A stretch of 9,378 bases of DNA from an uncultured Spirochaetia bacterium. Lineage in GTDB: Bacteria; Spirochaetota; CALGPD01. Of this stretch, positions 1-6,522 are shown one piece after another. The translations under genes and the position numbers were made by a program. Under the pieces are notes generated by a model. The model had not been told where the DNA came from. It made no database searches and saw only the letters and a program-made list of their open reading frames with translations. The DNA lies in assembly GCA_937960625.1 (NCBI GenBank), contig CALGPD010000128.1:1-9378 (forward strand), in the 5' to 3' direction. The stretch's first letter is position 1, and each line of letters begins with the position of its first letter.

Positions 1-4
1 TTTT

Positions 5-595
5 TTATATTCCGAATAAAATTCCTACTTTAAAATGTAAAGCCCATGCTTTGTGGGTTGGGGATGCTTTTTCTTCATCTACCATACCGCCTAAAATGTA
101 TTTGAATTCGATGCCTATCGGCAGTTTAATCGGCCCCAGCCCCATATTATACGCTGCACCTATTAAAATACCCGCAACAGGACTCGTTGCATAATCTTTA
201 TAGTCCTTATCATTAATAGTATGACATAAATTAAACGCGATAAAAGCACCGGCATAAATACTGAATTTCATTACGGTCAAGTTCGCTGCGACACTGATGT
301 CAAAATATCTATAATCGTAATCATATTCTGAGCTCAAATTTTTCGCTGTTGCAGCATATCTTATATAGTTACCGTTAATTTTGAATCCTAGAATTGGAAT
401 TAAAGAAAATTGAAATTCAACTCCGATTTGATATGACAAAGCCGCGCTTACATCATCTGGTTCATAGGATGAAGGGTCGTATCCGCTGAAATTTGACACA
501 CCTATTCCCGCGTTAGCTCCGATTGCCATTCCTGCAAACCCGCTCGTTGAAACAACGAGAACGAGTATAACTGCGATAATTGTTGATTTTTTCAT
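5..595 (-). CDS. Small outer-membrane β-barrel protein (paralogue 1)
   Basis: A 196-residue protein with a clear signal peptide (MKK, hydrophobic core to about residue 19, likely cleavage after SGFA at 21). The rest alternates glycine/aromatic strands and polar loops, as in 8-stranded OmpX/OmpA-like barrels. Strand-like stretches include residues 25-35, 53-66, 68-80, 97-107, 110-122, 140-151, 158-168 and 184-195. It resembles the two barrels at 7239-7919 and 7937-8650: the SIYAGAFIAF segment (112-121) matches their FYAG strand, and the final GILFGI matches their LLFG ends. The ATG is supported by an AGGAG about 7 bases upstream. The stop codon is at the window edge, so the gene is complete but its terminator is not visible. 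It has its own transcription unit, separated from the next minus-strand gene by 161 bases and a hairpin. The exact function is unknown; location in the outer membrane is inferred. Confidence 0.8.
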   Translation of the reverse strand: MKKSTIIAVILVLVVSTSGFAGMAIGANAGIGVSNFSGYDPSSYEPDDVSAALSYQIGVEFQFSLIPILGFKINGNYIRYAATAKNLSSEYDYDYRYFDISVAANLTVMKFSIYAGAFIAFNLCHTINDKDYKDYATSPVAGILIGAAYNMGLGPIKLPIGIEFKYILGGMVDEEKASPTHKAWALHFKVGILFGI

Positions 596-656
596 GCTTA
601 ATCTCCTTAAATAAAAAGCTATTAAATAAATTCTAACACGTTATTTTGAAAAATCA

Positions 657-686
657 TTTTTTTTAACGGTTTTTTTTATTTTTTTT
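657..686. repeat. Three T8 tracts upstream of a barrel gene
   Basis: Three runs of exactly eight T lie at 657-664, 670-677 and 679-686. They are 60-90 bases upstream of the minus-strand start of the barrel gene at 595. On the coding strand these are A-tracts. A TAGAAT (630-635, minus) lies just downstream and could be the -10 element, but no good -35 is present. The tracts could act as an UP-like element or as slippage-prone homopolymers; the sequence alone does not decide. Confidence 0.4.
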
Positions 687-721
687 GGGAAATTGAATGA
701 TTTTAGTTTATAACGTGAATA

Positions 722-749
722 AAGCCGGAAAGTTTTAAGTTTCCGGCTT
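722..749 (-). terminator. Hairpin terminator after the Arg-rich gene
   Basis: A perfect 10-bp stem (AAGCCGGAAA / TTTCCGGCTT) with an 8-base loop lies 8 bases past the stop codon of the minus-strand gene ending at 757. On that strand the stem is followed by TTTATTC, a short and imperfect U-tract. It is therefore probably, but not certainly, an intrinsic terminator separating this gene from the barrel gene downstream. Confidence 0.6.
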
Positions 750-756
750 AGATATA

Positions 757-2004
757 TTAAAAGTTGCTTATGATATTCATATTTGTTGCATGCATTTGCT
801 GTTGCATGTTCATCATTGTGCTGAACATCATTCCACTCATTCTCATTCTGGCAAATTGCTTTTGCTGCGCAGTGTATCGGTTTGTTCTATATACTTTTGA
901 GTAAATATTATTAATTCTTACACCGGTCGATCCGTTTAAATCTCTAATAATTTGACTTTTTGGTTTATAAACAACGATTTTATTTGCAGGCCTTCTTGTT
1001 CTTGGATTATAATAAATAACACCAAGTTCTCTTCTATAATTGTTATAATTATAATATAAGATAGTACGGGACCTGTCTCTAAATCCAAGGATAAGAAGTG
1101 TGACAGGCGCGCCTGAAGCGGTTTTAACCACTTTCACTCCCCATGCAAAGTTTAAACGTCTTCTTTGCCTTGGATCTAATTTCATTCTCATGCTTTTTCT
1201 AAGAGTCATATAGTTAATCTCAAGTATTCCCGTTCCGTTTGAGTATAACCTTAGATATCCTAACTGTAATCTTAATTTTTGAAAATCATATCTTGTTGGT
1301 TGAATTATTGACATGAATTCCGTTCCGGTTAGTCGGGGATCAATTTTAAGTCCCCCGCCTCTTGGATGGGAACGCAGATTTCGTATATTTTTTTTAAATT
1401 TTTTTATGGCCGGATTGCTGGATGATGAGCCTCGCGAAGAATATCTTGAACTACTGCTTCCAGAGGAATATCTACTTCCACTGTTTCCGTATCGGCTTGA
1501 ATTTCTTCCTGAAGAGTATCTAGATGAGCTGCTGGAATTATTTCTATTGTAGGCATAGCCCGATGAACTGTTTATTACGCGATTCACTCTTGAAACCCAA
1601 CCCCTGCGCTTGTTTCTATAAAATCTATAAAATGGCCTCCATTTAGTATATCTTTCAAACCGTTTTAATAGATTTGCGGTTCTTTTAACCGAATTGGTTC
1701 TCATACAATTTCTCCGCCATGAAATTCTTCTGCGCCTCCATGATCTTTTCATGTAACGCTGTGGAAAGTTTGCTTCTAAAAAAGCGAGGAGTTTAGCTAA
1801 ACGTCTTGGAGACGATGCTCTTGAAACTCTTGATTTCCATCTGGATTTACTAAAGCTGCTTGCTAAATAGCTTGATTTAATGTAAGTGACAAATTCTCTC
1901 ATTGCATATTTTAGCCTTCTAAAATTCCTTGAGCTATACGCATTGATATTTCCTGCTCCGGAAAATAAAATAAGGGCAAAAAATAAAATAAACATTTTTT
2001 TCAT
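757..2004 (-). CDS. Secreted, extremely basic Arg/Ser/Tyr-rich protein
   Basis: No family was recognised. The 415-residue protein begins with a typical signal peptide (MKK, FILFFALILF, cleavage near NA at 21-22), so it should be exported. By hand count it has about 62 Arg and 27 Lys against about 11 acidic residues, a very large positive charge. Region 1 (about 25-145) is helical-looking and rich in Arg and Trp (for example SWRRRRISWRRN, 88-99). Region 2 (about 146-197) is a low-complexity Ser/Arg/Tyr/Gly linker with four RY pairs (162, 171, 178, 187) embedded in serines. Region 3 (about 200-375) looks like a folded β-rich domain. The tail (about 385-405) is rich in Met and Gln. The ATG is chosen on a GGAGGT about 9 bases upstream. 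A role in binding a polyanion (LPS, surface polysaccharide, nucleic acid or wall polymer) is an inference from charge alone. Such Arg content is unusual in an AT-rich genome. Confidence 0.8.
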   Translation of the reverse strand: MKKMFILFFALILFSGAGNINAYSSRNFRRLKYAMREFVTYIKSSYLASSFSKSRWKSRVSRASSPRRLAKLLAFLEANFPQRYMKRSWRRRRISWRRNCMRTNSVKRTANLLKRFERYTKWRPFYRFYRNKRRGWVSRVNRVINSSSGYAYNRNNSSSSSRYSSGRNSSRYGNSGSRYSSGSSSSRYSSRGSSSSNPAIKKFKKNIRNLRSHPRGGGLKIDPRLTGTEFMSIIQPTRYDFQKLRLQLGYLRLYSNGTGILEINYMTLRKSMRMKLDPRQRRRLNFAWGVKVVKTASGAPVTLLILGFRDRSRTILYYNYNNYRRELGVIYYNPRTRRPANKIVVYKPKSQIIRDLNGSTGVRINNIYSKVYRTNRYTAQQKQFARMRMSGMMFSTMMNMQQQMHATNMNIISNF

Positions 2005-2045
2005 TTTTAAACTACCTCCAATAAATATATTTTTATTTTTACCAA

Positions 2046-2051
2046 ATTATA
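2046..2051 (-). promoter_or_regulatory. Possible -10 element for the Arg-rich gene
   Basis: A perfect TATAAT on the minus strand lies about 40 bases upstream of the ATG at 2004, giving a leader of about 35 bases that contains the GGAGGT. No recognisable -35 hexamer sits 16-18 bases further upstream. In such AT-rich DNA a chance match is possible. Confidence 0.35.
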
Positions 2052-2127
2052 TGTAGCTATTTTTTTTAGTATATTGGTTTATTATTAATTATTTTAACAC
2101 TATAAAGTATAAATATCAATAAAAAAA

Positions 2128-2271
2128 ATGGATGGAATAAAATCTATGAAAACACTTGAAGCTTTTTGTAAGTTATGGTTTAATTATTATTATCTAAAAC
2201 AGCATGAAAATTTTGATAATAAAAGTCAGAATTGGCTTAAATTTTATGAAAGGGAGCAACAGTTAATTTGA
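2128..2271 (+). CDS. Possible small protein (47 or 41 residues)
   Basis: An open frame in the gap between two minus-strand genes. It starts MDGIKSMKTLEAFC and ends YEREQQLI. The first ATG (2128) has no Shine-Dalgarno sequence. The second (2146) has a weak GGATGGA about 10 bases upstream and would give 41 residues. Composition looks protein-like: mixed charged residues with aromatic-rich LWFNYYYL and WLKFY. There is no signal peptide, and the family was not recognised. The frame ends inside the stem-loop of a strong plus-strand terminator, and a TATAAA lies at 2101-2106. This suggests a short plus-strand transcript is made here, either a small mRNA or a small RNA whose open frame is incidental. 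Confidence 0.4.
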   Translation: MDGIKSMKTLEAFCKLWFNYYYLKQHENFDNKSQNWLKFYEREQQLI

Positions 2272-2288
2272 CACTCCCTTTTTTTTTA
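2249..2288 (+). terminator. Intrinsic terminator of a short plus-strand transcript
   Basis: An 8-bp stem AAAGGGAG / CTCCCTTT (2249-2256 and 2274-2281) with a 17-base loop runs straight into a T-tract (T to 2287). This is the standard rho-independent layout on the plus strand. No annotated plus-strand gene other than the small frame at 2128 precedes it. On the minus strand the same stem is followed only by TTTCATAAAATTT, so it could weakly terminate the phosphatase transcript too. Confidence 0.7.
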
Positions 2289-2353
2289 ATAATCTGTCAA
2301 TTTTCATATAAATTTTTATTCTTTTTAGTATGTTTGGTTTTTAGACTGCATTG

Positions 2354-4630
2354 TTAAATTTTTTTTTCCAGATGTTCTATAGTTCTATTAATATTCGGGA
2401 AATCAGGATTTATTCTTTTTATTTTATTATAAATAAATAAAGCATCTTTAATATCATTATTTTTATATAACAGCACTCCTAACGTATTCAGCAGTTTTAG
2501 ATTGCTATCGAAATACTTATAGAGCCTATGTAATATGTCCAATGCTTTGTGAATTTCTTTTTGTTTATATAAATCTATTGCCGATTTAATTTGATAATTA
2601 AGCGATGCTTTGTCCAAGCCTATTTCAGATACAACGTTTTGAATTAATTCGTTGTTTTTAAAATCCTGTTTATTTTTATTATCAAATACCAATTCTTTTG
2701 CGTCAATGGATTTTTCGCCATAATTTTGAAGAATCTGTACTATTAATATAGCTCTGTCGTCATCCTGCGGCCTGTCTCCGCAAAATTTACTTAGTTCATC
2801 TAACAACGTTTTCAATATCTCATCGGAAGGTTTATTACCGTTATTTTTTATTATTTCTAATAAACTTTCATAAGTGAAAAAGTCTCCATTCTCGTTTCTT
2901 GCTTCTGAAATTCCATCAGTGAAAAATACTATTTTATCATCAATATCGAGTTGAATGCTTTTATTTTCTACATCTAAATCTTCCATAATTCCTATGAACA
3001 TTCCCGTTGATATTAGTTCTATTACTTCTTGAGTATTGGATTTATAAACTATAACGTTGGTATGTCCGCAATTAGCATAAGAGAATGTCATTGTGTTTAT
3101 ATCAAGCATAGAATAGAACGCGGTTAGATAATAATCGGTTTGGCCGATTAATTCATATAGGTCACAGTTTACTTCCCGGCATGTAACCTCCGGTGTTTTA
3201 GTAAAATGGCTGTGATTAATAAAACTCGTTTTTGCCATTGTAGTTATTAACGCGGCAGGTACTCCATGCCCTGAAACATCGGATATCATGAATGAGAATG
3301 TATATTTACCAATTTTTCTAACATCGAATAAATCTCCACCAAGGCTTTCCATAGCCAGGTATATTGAATTTATGGATAATTCCTCAATATCAGGTATATT
3401 TTTAATTATTGCTTCCTGGATTTTTTTAGCAATATTCAAATCTTTGATTAACTTTGAGTTCATTCTCGTTATTTCTAAATTTGCTAATTCAAGAGATTCT
3501 TTTTGTTCATCAATCAATGTATACAATTGTGAATTTTTTATTGCTGTTCCGAAAAATTCACACAAAGATTTAACCATTTTAATATCTGATTCTGTCATTT
3601 CAATAATGTTGTCAAACAAGCTGAATAATTGGAAAACTCCAATAGGTTTTTCATCTTTTACAATAGGCATTAGTAATAAAGTTTTAGGCTTGATTAATTT
3701 TTCCAATCCTATTTTATCTTTTTCTGCCATAGGCAAATGCATTATTTCTGATAAGTCTTTAAAATACATAGAATTATTAGTTAAAAATGCGTTACCCGTT
3801 GCGCCGTCCTGAGTATTAATTTCATAACCTTTTACGGATTTAAAATATTTGTCGTAATTATTAAATGCTTTGCTAACGTCATTATTGTTAAGTTTTGGCA
3901 TGCCGTCTAAGTAGTGAAGAAAATTATTTTCTTCAATAAATATCGCCGCCACGTCAAAGTTGAAAATTTGAATAACCTCTTTAAGAATAATTTTATACAT
4001 TGTGCTGATTGAAGTAAGATTATTAATTCTGTTAGCGAGATTCAGAACTTTACTGTTTTTATCTAAAATTCCGTCAATTTCCTTTTTACGTTTTTTTAAT
4101 TGATAGTATTCGAGCATCATTTTAAAATGATCAAAAAAATATTCTATTAGGTTTTCTATGTCATTAATAACTTCATTTTCAATATTTTCGTTTAGGCTGT
4201 ACAAACAAATAACACCGATTTTTTCTTGCTCACTGCTGATTGGAATGTATATTTCATGTTTAATATTCCATCTGCCGAATCTGTCCAGTTCACTATTGCC
4301 GTTTTTATTATCATCTTTATGAATAATAAGGTTTTCATTGCTCGAAAAACATAACGCAAAATAATCATTTTCATTTTTAATTTTTATTACGTTGTTTTCA
4401 TGTACTTTTTCCATGTTTTTGTATTTTTCATGATATTTACAACGGTGAATAATTATTTTTTCTTGTTTTTCATCCGTTAAAGTAATTATCAGCCCGTGTA
4501 TACTCGTGTTTTCAGTAATAATTTTAGTAATTAAGTCTAAGAAATCATCTAAATTGTGTACAAGTGTAAGCCTTTCCAGTGTATCGTTTTCATTGTGAAT
4601 ATTTTGTAAAATTTTGATAATTTTGCCCAT
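2354..4630 (-). CDS. GAF-GAF-SpoIIE-type PP2C phosphatase with C-terminal TPRs
   Basis: A 758-residue cytoplasmic signalling phosphatase with no signal peptide or membrane segment. Order: GAF-like domain (about 20-170), short helix (172-200), second GAF-like domain (about 205-370, ending GVFQLF), coiled-coil linker (about 370-410), PP2C/SpoIIE-RsbU catalytic domain (about 415-635), and two TPR-like helix pairs (about 675-750). Metal-binding signatures of the PP2C family are intact: GGDLFD (431-436), SDVSGHG (450-456), FTDGISEA (570-577) and DDDRA (623-627). Known relatives dephosphorylate phosphoserine on anti-sigma-factor antagonists, with the GAF domains gating activity. The substrate is not encoded nearby (no STAS or HPK-like anti-sigma gene is visible), so the target is unknown. 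The ATG has AGGGGGAG about 3-4 bases upstream. The promoter carries a MerR-type operator shared with the hydrolase at 5662, so control by the divergent regulator is likely. Confidence 0.88.
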   Translation of the reverse strand: MGKIIKILQNIHNENDTLERLTLVHNLDDFLDLITKIITENTSIHGLIITLTDEKQEKIIIHRCKYHEKYKNMEKVHENNVIKIKNENDYFALCFSSNENLIIHKDDNKNGNSELDRFGRWNIKHEIYIPISSEQEKIGVICLYSLNENIENEVINDIENLIEYFFDHFKMMLEYYQLKKRKKEIDGILDKNSKVLNLANRINNLTSISTMYKIILKEVIQIFNFDVAAIFIEENNFLHYLDGMPKLNNNDVSKAFNNYDKYFKSVKGYEINTQDGATGNAFLTNNSMYFKDLSEIMHLPMAEKDKIGLEKLIKPKTLLLMPIVKDEKPIGVFQLFSLFDNIIEMTESDIKMVKSLCEFFGTAIKNSQLYTLIDEQKESLELANLEITRMNSKLIKDLNIAKKIQEAIIKNIPDIEELSINSIYLAMESLGGDLFDVRKIGKYTFSFMISDVSGHGVPAALITTMAKTSFINHSHFTKTPEVTCREVNCDLYELIGQTDYYLTAFYSMLDINTMTFSYANCGHTNVIVYKSNTQEVIELISTGMFIGIMEDLDVENKSIQLDIDDKIVFFTDGISEARNENGDFFTYESLLEIIKNNGNKPSDEILKTLLDELSKFCGDRPQDDDRAILIVQILQNYGEKSIDAKELVFDNKNKQDFKNNELIQNVVSEIGLDKASLNYQIKSAIDLYKQKEIHKALDILHRLYKYFDSNLKLLNTLGVLLYKNNDIKDALFIYNKIKRINPDFPNINRTIEHLEKKI

Positions 4631-4662
4631 AATCTCCCCCTGTTAATAATTCTTTCAAAAAC

Positions 4663-4691
4663 ATAGTATCTACCCTATAATGTAGAGTCAA
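4663..4691 (-). promoter_or_regulatory. Promoter of the phosphatase with embedded MerR operator
   Basis: Reading the minus strand, TTGACT (4686-4691) and TACTAT (4663-4668) form a -35/-10 pair with a 17-base spacer. Transcription would start about 25 bases before the phosphatase ATG. The spacer contains a dyad TCTAC-N8-GTAGA (4669-4686), the size and position typical of MerR-family operators, which lie between -35 and -10. A 19-base spacer would put the -10 at CTATGT, a poorer match, so the regulator might repress here rather than activate. Confidence 0.7.
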
Positions 4692-4703
4692 ACAAAAAAA
4701 ATC

Positions 4704-4730
4704 TTGCAATTTTTGGAAATGTATTATAAA
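4704..4730 (+). promoter_or_regulatory. Possible promoter of the MerR-family gene
   Basis: TTGCAA (4704-4709) and TATAAA (4725-4730) with a short 15-base spacer point towards the regulator gene. The gene then has GGAG at 4746-4749 before its ATG at 4756. The operator at 4669-4686 lies just upstream of this -35, so autoregulation is possible. The short spacer keeps confidence moderate. Confidence 0.45.
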
Positions 4731-4755
4731 GTATTGAATAATTGCGGAGATAGTT

Positions 4756-5595
4756 ATGGATACCGGATATCTTAAAATTGGCGATATTTCTAAATTAACT
4801 AATACTCCGATTAAGACGTTAAGATATTATGATAAAATCGATTTGATTAAACCCGGTTATGTTGATGTAGAAACTAACTTCCGGTATTATTCTCATTCAC
4901 ATATATTAGCTCTAAACATAATTAAAAAACTCAAACTGGAAGGTTTTACGCTAAAAGAAATAAAAGAATTAATTAGTAATACAAACTTTGAAAACTTTAT
5001 CAAGCTATACAAAACGAAAATAAAAAACATTGACAATGAGATTTCTAATCTGCAAAAAGTTAAATCAAGGCTTAATTCACGCCTTGATTTATTACTAAAT
5101 ACAAGAAATATTAAAGATTCTATAAATAAGAATATTATTATTGAAACCAAGCAGTTTCCAAAACGTGAATATATATCAATACGAAACCGGTGCAGCCTTA
5201 CTGTGGAAAGCGTTCTTAATCTATGTAATAAAGTAATGTATAAAATAAATGAAAGCAACGTGAATATTGCACTGCCGTATTTTTCAATCTGTCACGGAGA
5301 TTATTCAACTTTAGATACTAATAATGTTGATTTTGAGTTATGCGCATTTGTTCAAAGTTCTTCAATAAATAATGATAATAATTTAAAAACTTTACCAGAA
5401 GGATTGTATGTTTATTCCATATATCAGGGAGGGTATGAAATATCAAAAGTAGTTTATAACAACATTATAAAATGGATTAATGACAACGGATATTTCATAA
5501 CAGGCCCGGTAATTAGAATGTATATTTACGGTATTGAATTCGCTCGGTCTATTGACCAACTAATAATAGAAATTCAAATACCTGTAAAAAAATAA
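4756..5595 (+). CDS. MerR-family regulator with GyrI-like effector domain
   Basis: A 279-residue transcription factor of the BmrR type. The winged helix-turn-helix is at residues 5-50: LKIGDISKLTNTPIKTLRYY, then a wing with IDLIKPG and NFRYY. This is followed by the dimerisation coiled coil (about 75-113). The C-terminal part (about 128-279) looks like a GyrI/BmrR-type ligand-binding domain, with PEGLYVYSIYQGGYE (214-228), the ITGPVIRMYIYG segment (248-259) and the closing IIEIQIPV. Members of this class bind small hydrophobic or cationic compounds and untwist promoters with overlong spacers. The length matches BmrR-like proteins. It lies divergent from the phosphatase and 66 bases before the hydrolase, both preceded by the same operator, so both are probable targets. 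The ligand is unknown. Confidence 0.9.
   Translation: MDTGYLKIGDISKLTNTPIKTLRYYDKIDLIKPGYVDVETNFRYYSHSHILALNIIKKLKLEGFTLKEIKELISNTNFENFIKLYKTKIKNIDNEISNLQKVKSRLNSRLDLLLNTRNIKDSINKNIIIETKQFPKREYISIRNRCSLTVESVLNLCNKVMYKINESNVNIALPYFSICHGDYSTLDTNNVDFELCAFVQSSSINNDNNLKTLPEGLYVYSIYQGGYEISKVVYNNIIKWINDNGYFITGPVIRMYIYGIEFARSIDQLIIEIQIPVKK
5061..5091. repeat. Perfect 11-bp inverted repeat inside the MerR-family gene
   Basis: TAAATCAAGGC and its exact complement (5061-5071 and 5081-5091) flank a 9-base loop within the coiled-coil coding part (residues around SRLNSRLDLLL). On the plus strand no T-tract follows. On the minus strand the stem is followed by ACTTTTTGC, so it could stop an antisense transcript. 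It may also simply reflect the repeated SRL codons. Confidence 0.5.
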
Positions 5596-5611
5596 AAATT
5601 AAAAAAAAATG

Positions 5612-5643
5612 TTGAATCTACACTATAGTGGAGAAATTAAAAT
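5612..5643 (+). promoter_or_regulatory. MerR-type promoter/operator of the hydrolase
   Basis: TTGAAT (5612-5617) serves as -35. TAAAAT (5638-5643, spacer 20) or TTAAAA (5637-5642, spacer 19) serves as -10. Over-long 19-20 base spacers are the hallmark of MerR-activated promoters. The spacer holds an 18-base dyad (5617-5634) in which 8 of 9 base pairs are symmetrical. From the -35 inward it matches the phosphatase operator at 19 of 23 positions. Hence the hydrolase is probably activated by the regulator encoded directly upstream. Confidence 0.75.
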
Positions 5644-5661
5644 TTAAATTAGGAGGTTCCT

Positions 5662-6459
5662 ATGCCAAAACAAAAAATAAACAATGTTGAAATTTACTAT
5701 GAACTAAAGGGAGAGGGCAATGAATACGTTGCCTTCCTAAATGGTATAGGTATGACTGTAAATACCTGGCAGCCTTTTGCGGAAAGATTTTTTAATGATT
5801 ATAAATGTCTGTTTCACGATGCCAGAGGACAATTAATGACTGGAAATACAGAAGGTGAATATTCAATGGAACAGCATGTTGAAGATTTTAAACAGCTTCT
5901 TGATTTCCTTGAGATTGATAAAATCCACGTTGTCGGTACATCTTATGGAAGTGAAATCAGTATGATATTTGCTTATACATATCCTGAAAGGGTTAAAACC
6001 TTGTGCGTTATTGACGGAGTAAGCGAAACTGATGAACTAATGCGCCGTTCGGTAAAAGCCTGGCAGCAGTCTGCCAAAGACGGACTGGAGAGTTATTTTG
6101 CCTGTGTTACTCCCTGGGTTTATTCAAATACTTTTTTACAAAATAACAAAGAGTTCTTTGATAATAGAGTGGAGCAGGTGAGGGATGTTTTAAGTAACGA
6201 TTATTTTACCGGTTTTGTTAAATTATGTGATTCGTTTTTAAAGTTAGATATAACAAAAAAGCTTAAAAAAATTAAATGCCCAACTCTTGTTATAACCGGT
6301 GAACTGGATTTAATAAAAACCGTAAAGTTTGGAAAAATTATTGCTGATAATATACCGGGGGCAGAATTTATTATACTTGAGGATACAGGGCATGCAGCTG
6401 TAATAGAGCGCCCGGATGAAGTTTTTAGCCTTTTGTCCAAATTTATTAAAGAGAAATAA
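5662..6459 (+). CDS. α/β-hydrolase, esterase/lactonase type
   Basis: A 265-residue cytoplasmic α/β-hydrolase of usual length. The catalytic triad is visible: nucleophile Ser94 in GTSYG (92-96), acid Asp216 in GELD (213-216), and His244 in DTGHA (241-245). The oxyanion-hole segment is NGIG (27-30) instead of the common HGxG. FHDARGQ (51-57) corresponds to the usual D-x-R-G turn before the lid. Residues about 120-195 form a helical cap. The fold resembles 3-oxoadipate enol-lactonase-like and arylesterase-like members, but the substrate cannot be read from sequence. Translation starts at an ATG with a strong AGGAGG 5 bases upstream. The gene follows the MerR-family gene by 66 bases and has its own operator-bearing promoter. 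Breakdown of the regulator's inducing compound is a plausible inference. Confidence 0.9.
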   Translation: MPKQKINNVEIYYELKGEGNEYVAFLNGIGMTVNTWQPFAERFFNDYKCLFHDARGQLMTGNTEGEYSMEQHVEDFKQLLDFLEIDKIHVVGTSYGSEISMIFAYTYPERVKTLCVIDGVSETDELMRRSVKAWQQSAKDGLESYFACVTPWVYSNTFLQNNKEFFDNRVEQVRDVLSNDYFTGFVKLCDSFLKLDITKKLKKIKCPTLVITGELDLIKTVKFGKIIADNIPGAEFIILEDTGHAAVIERPDEVFSLLSKFIKEK

Positions 6460-6522
6460 TTGTAACATATTTAACTGATAATAAGCCGGTTTAAAATATA
6501 ACGTGTTAAACAAATAATTACT

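Noticed and set aside
1313..1552. Plus-strand frame rich in Glu and Leu
   Set aside because: It is the antisense shadow of the Ser/Arg/Tyr repeat of the gene at 757-2004; its low-complexity composition follows from that, and it has no ribosome binding site.
3288..3812. Long plus-strand frame of 174 codons
   Set aside because: Antisense to the second GAF and start of the PP2C domain of the phosphatase, whose motifs are clear; no promoter or Shine-Dalgarno sequence on the plus strand.
4192..4374. Minus-strand frame of 60 codons
   Set aside because: An out-of-frame reading inside the phosphatase gene, with no independent start signal.
4893..5258. Minus-strand frame of 121 codons
   Set aside because: Antisense to the MerR-family gene; the hydrophobic composition is what AT-rich antisense frames give.
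6201..6513. Two minus-strand frames over the end of the hydrolase
   Set aside because: Shadows of the hydrolase 3' part that contains Asp216 and His244; no start signals.
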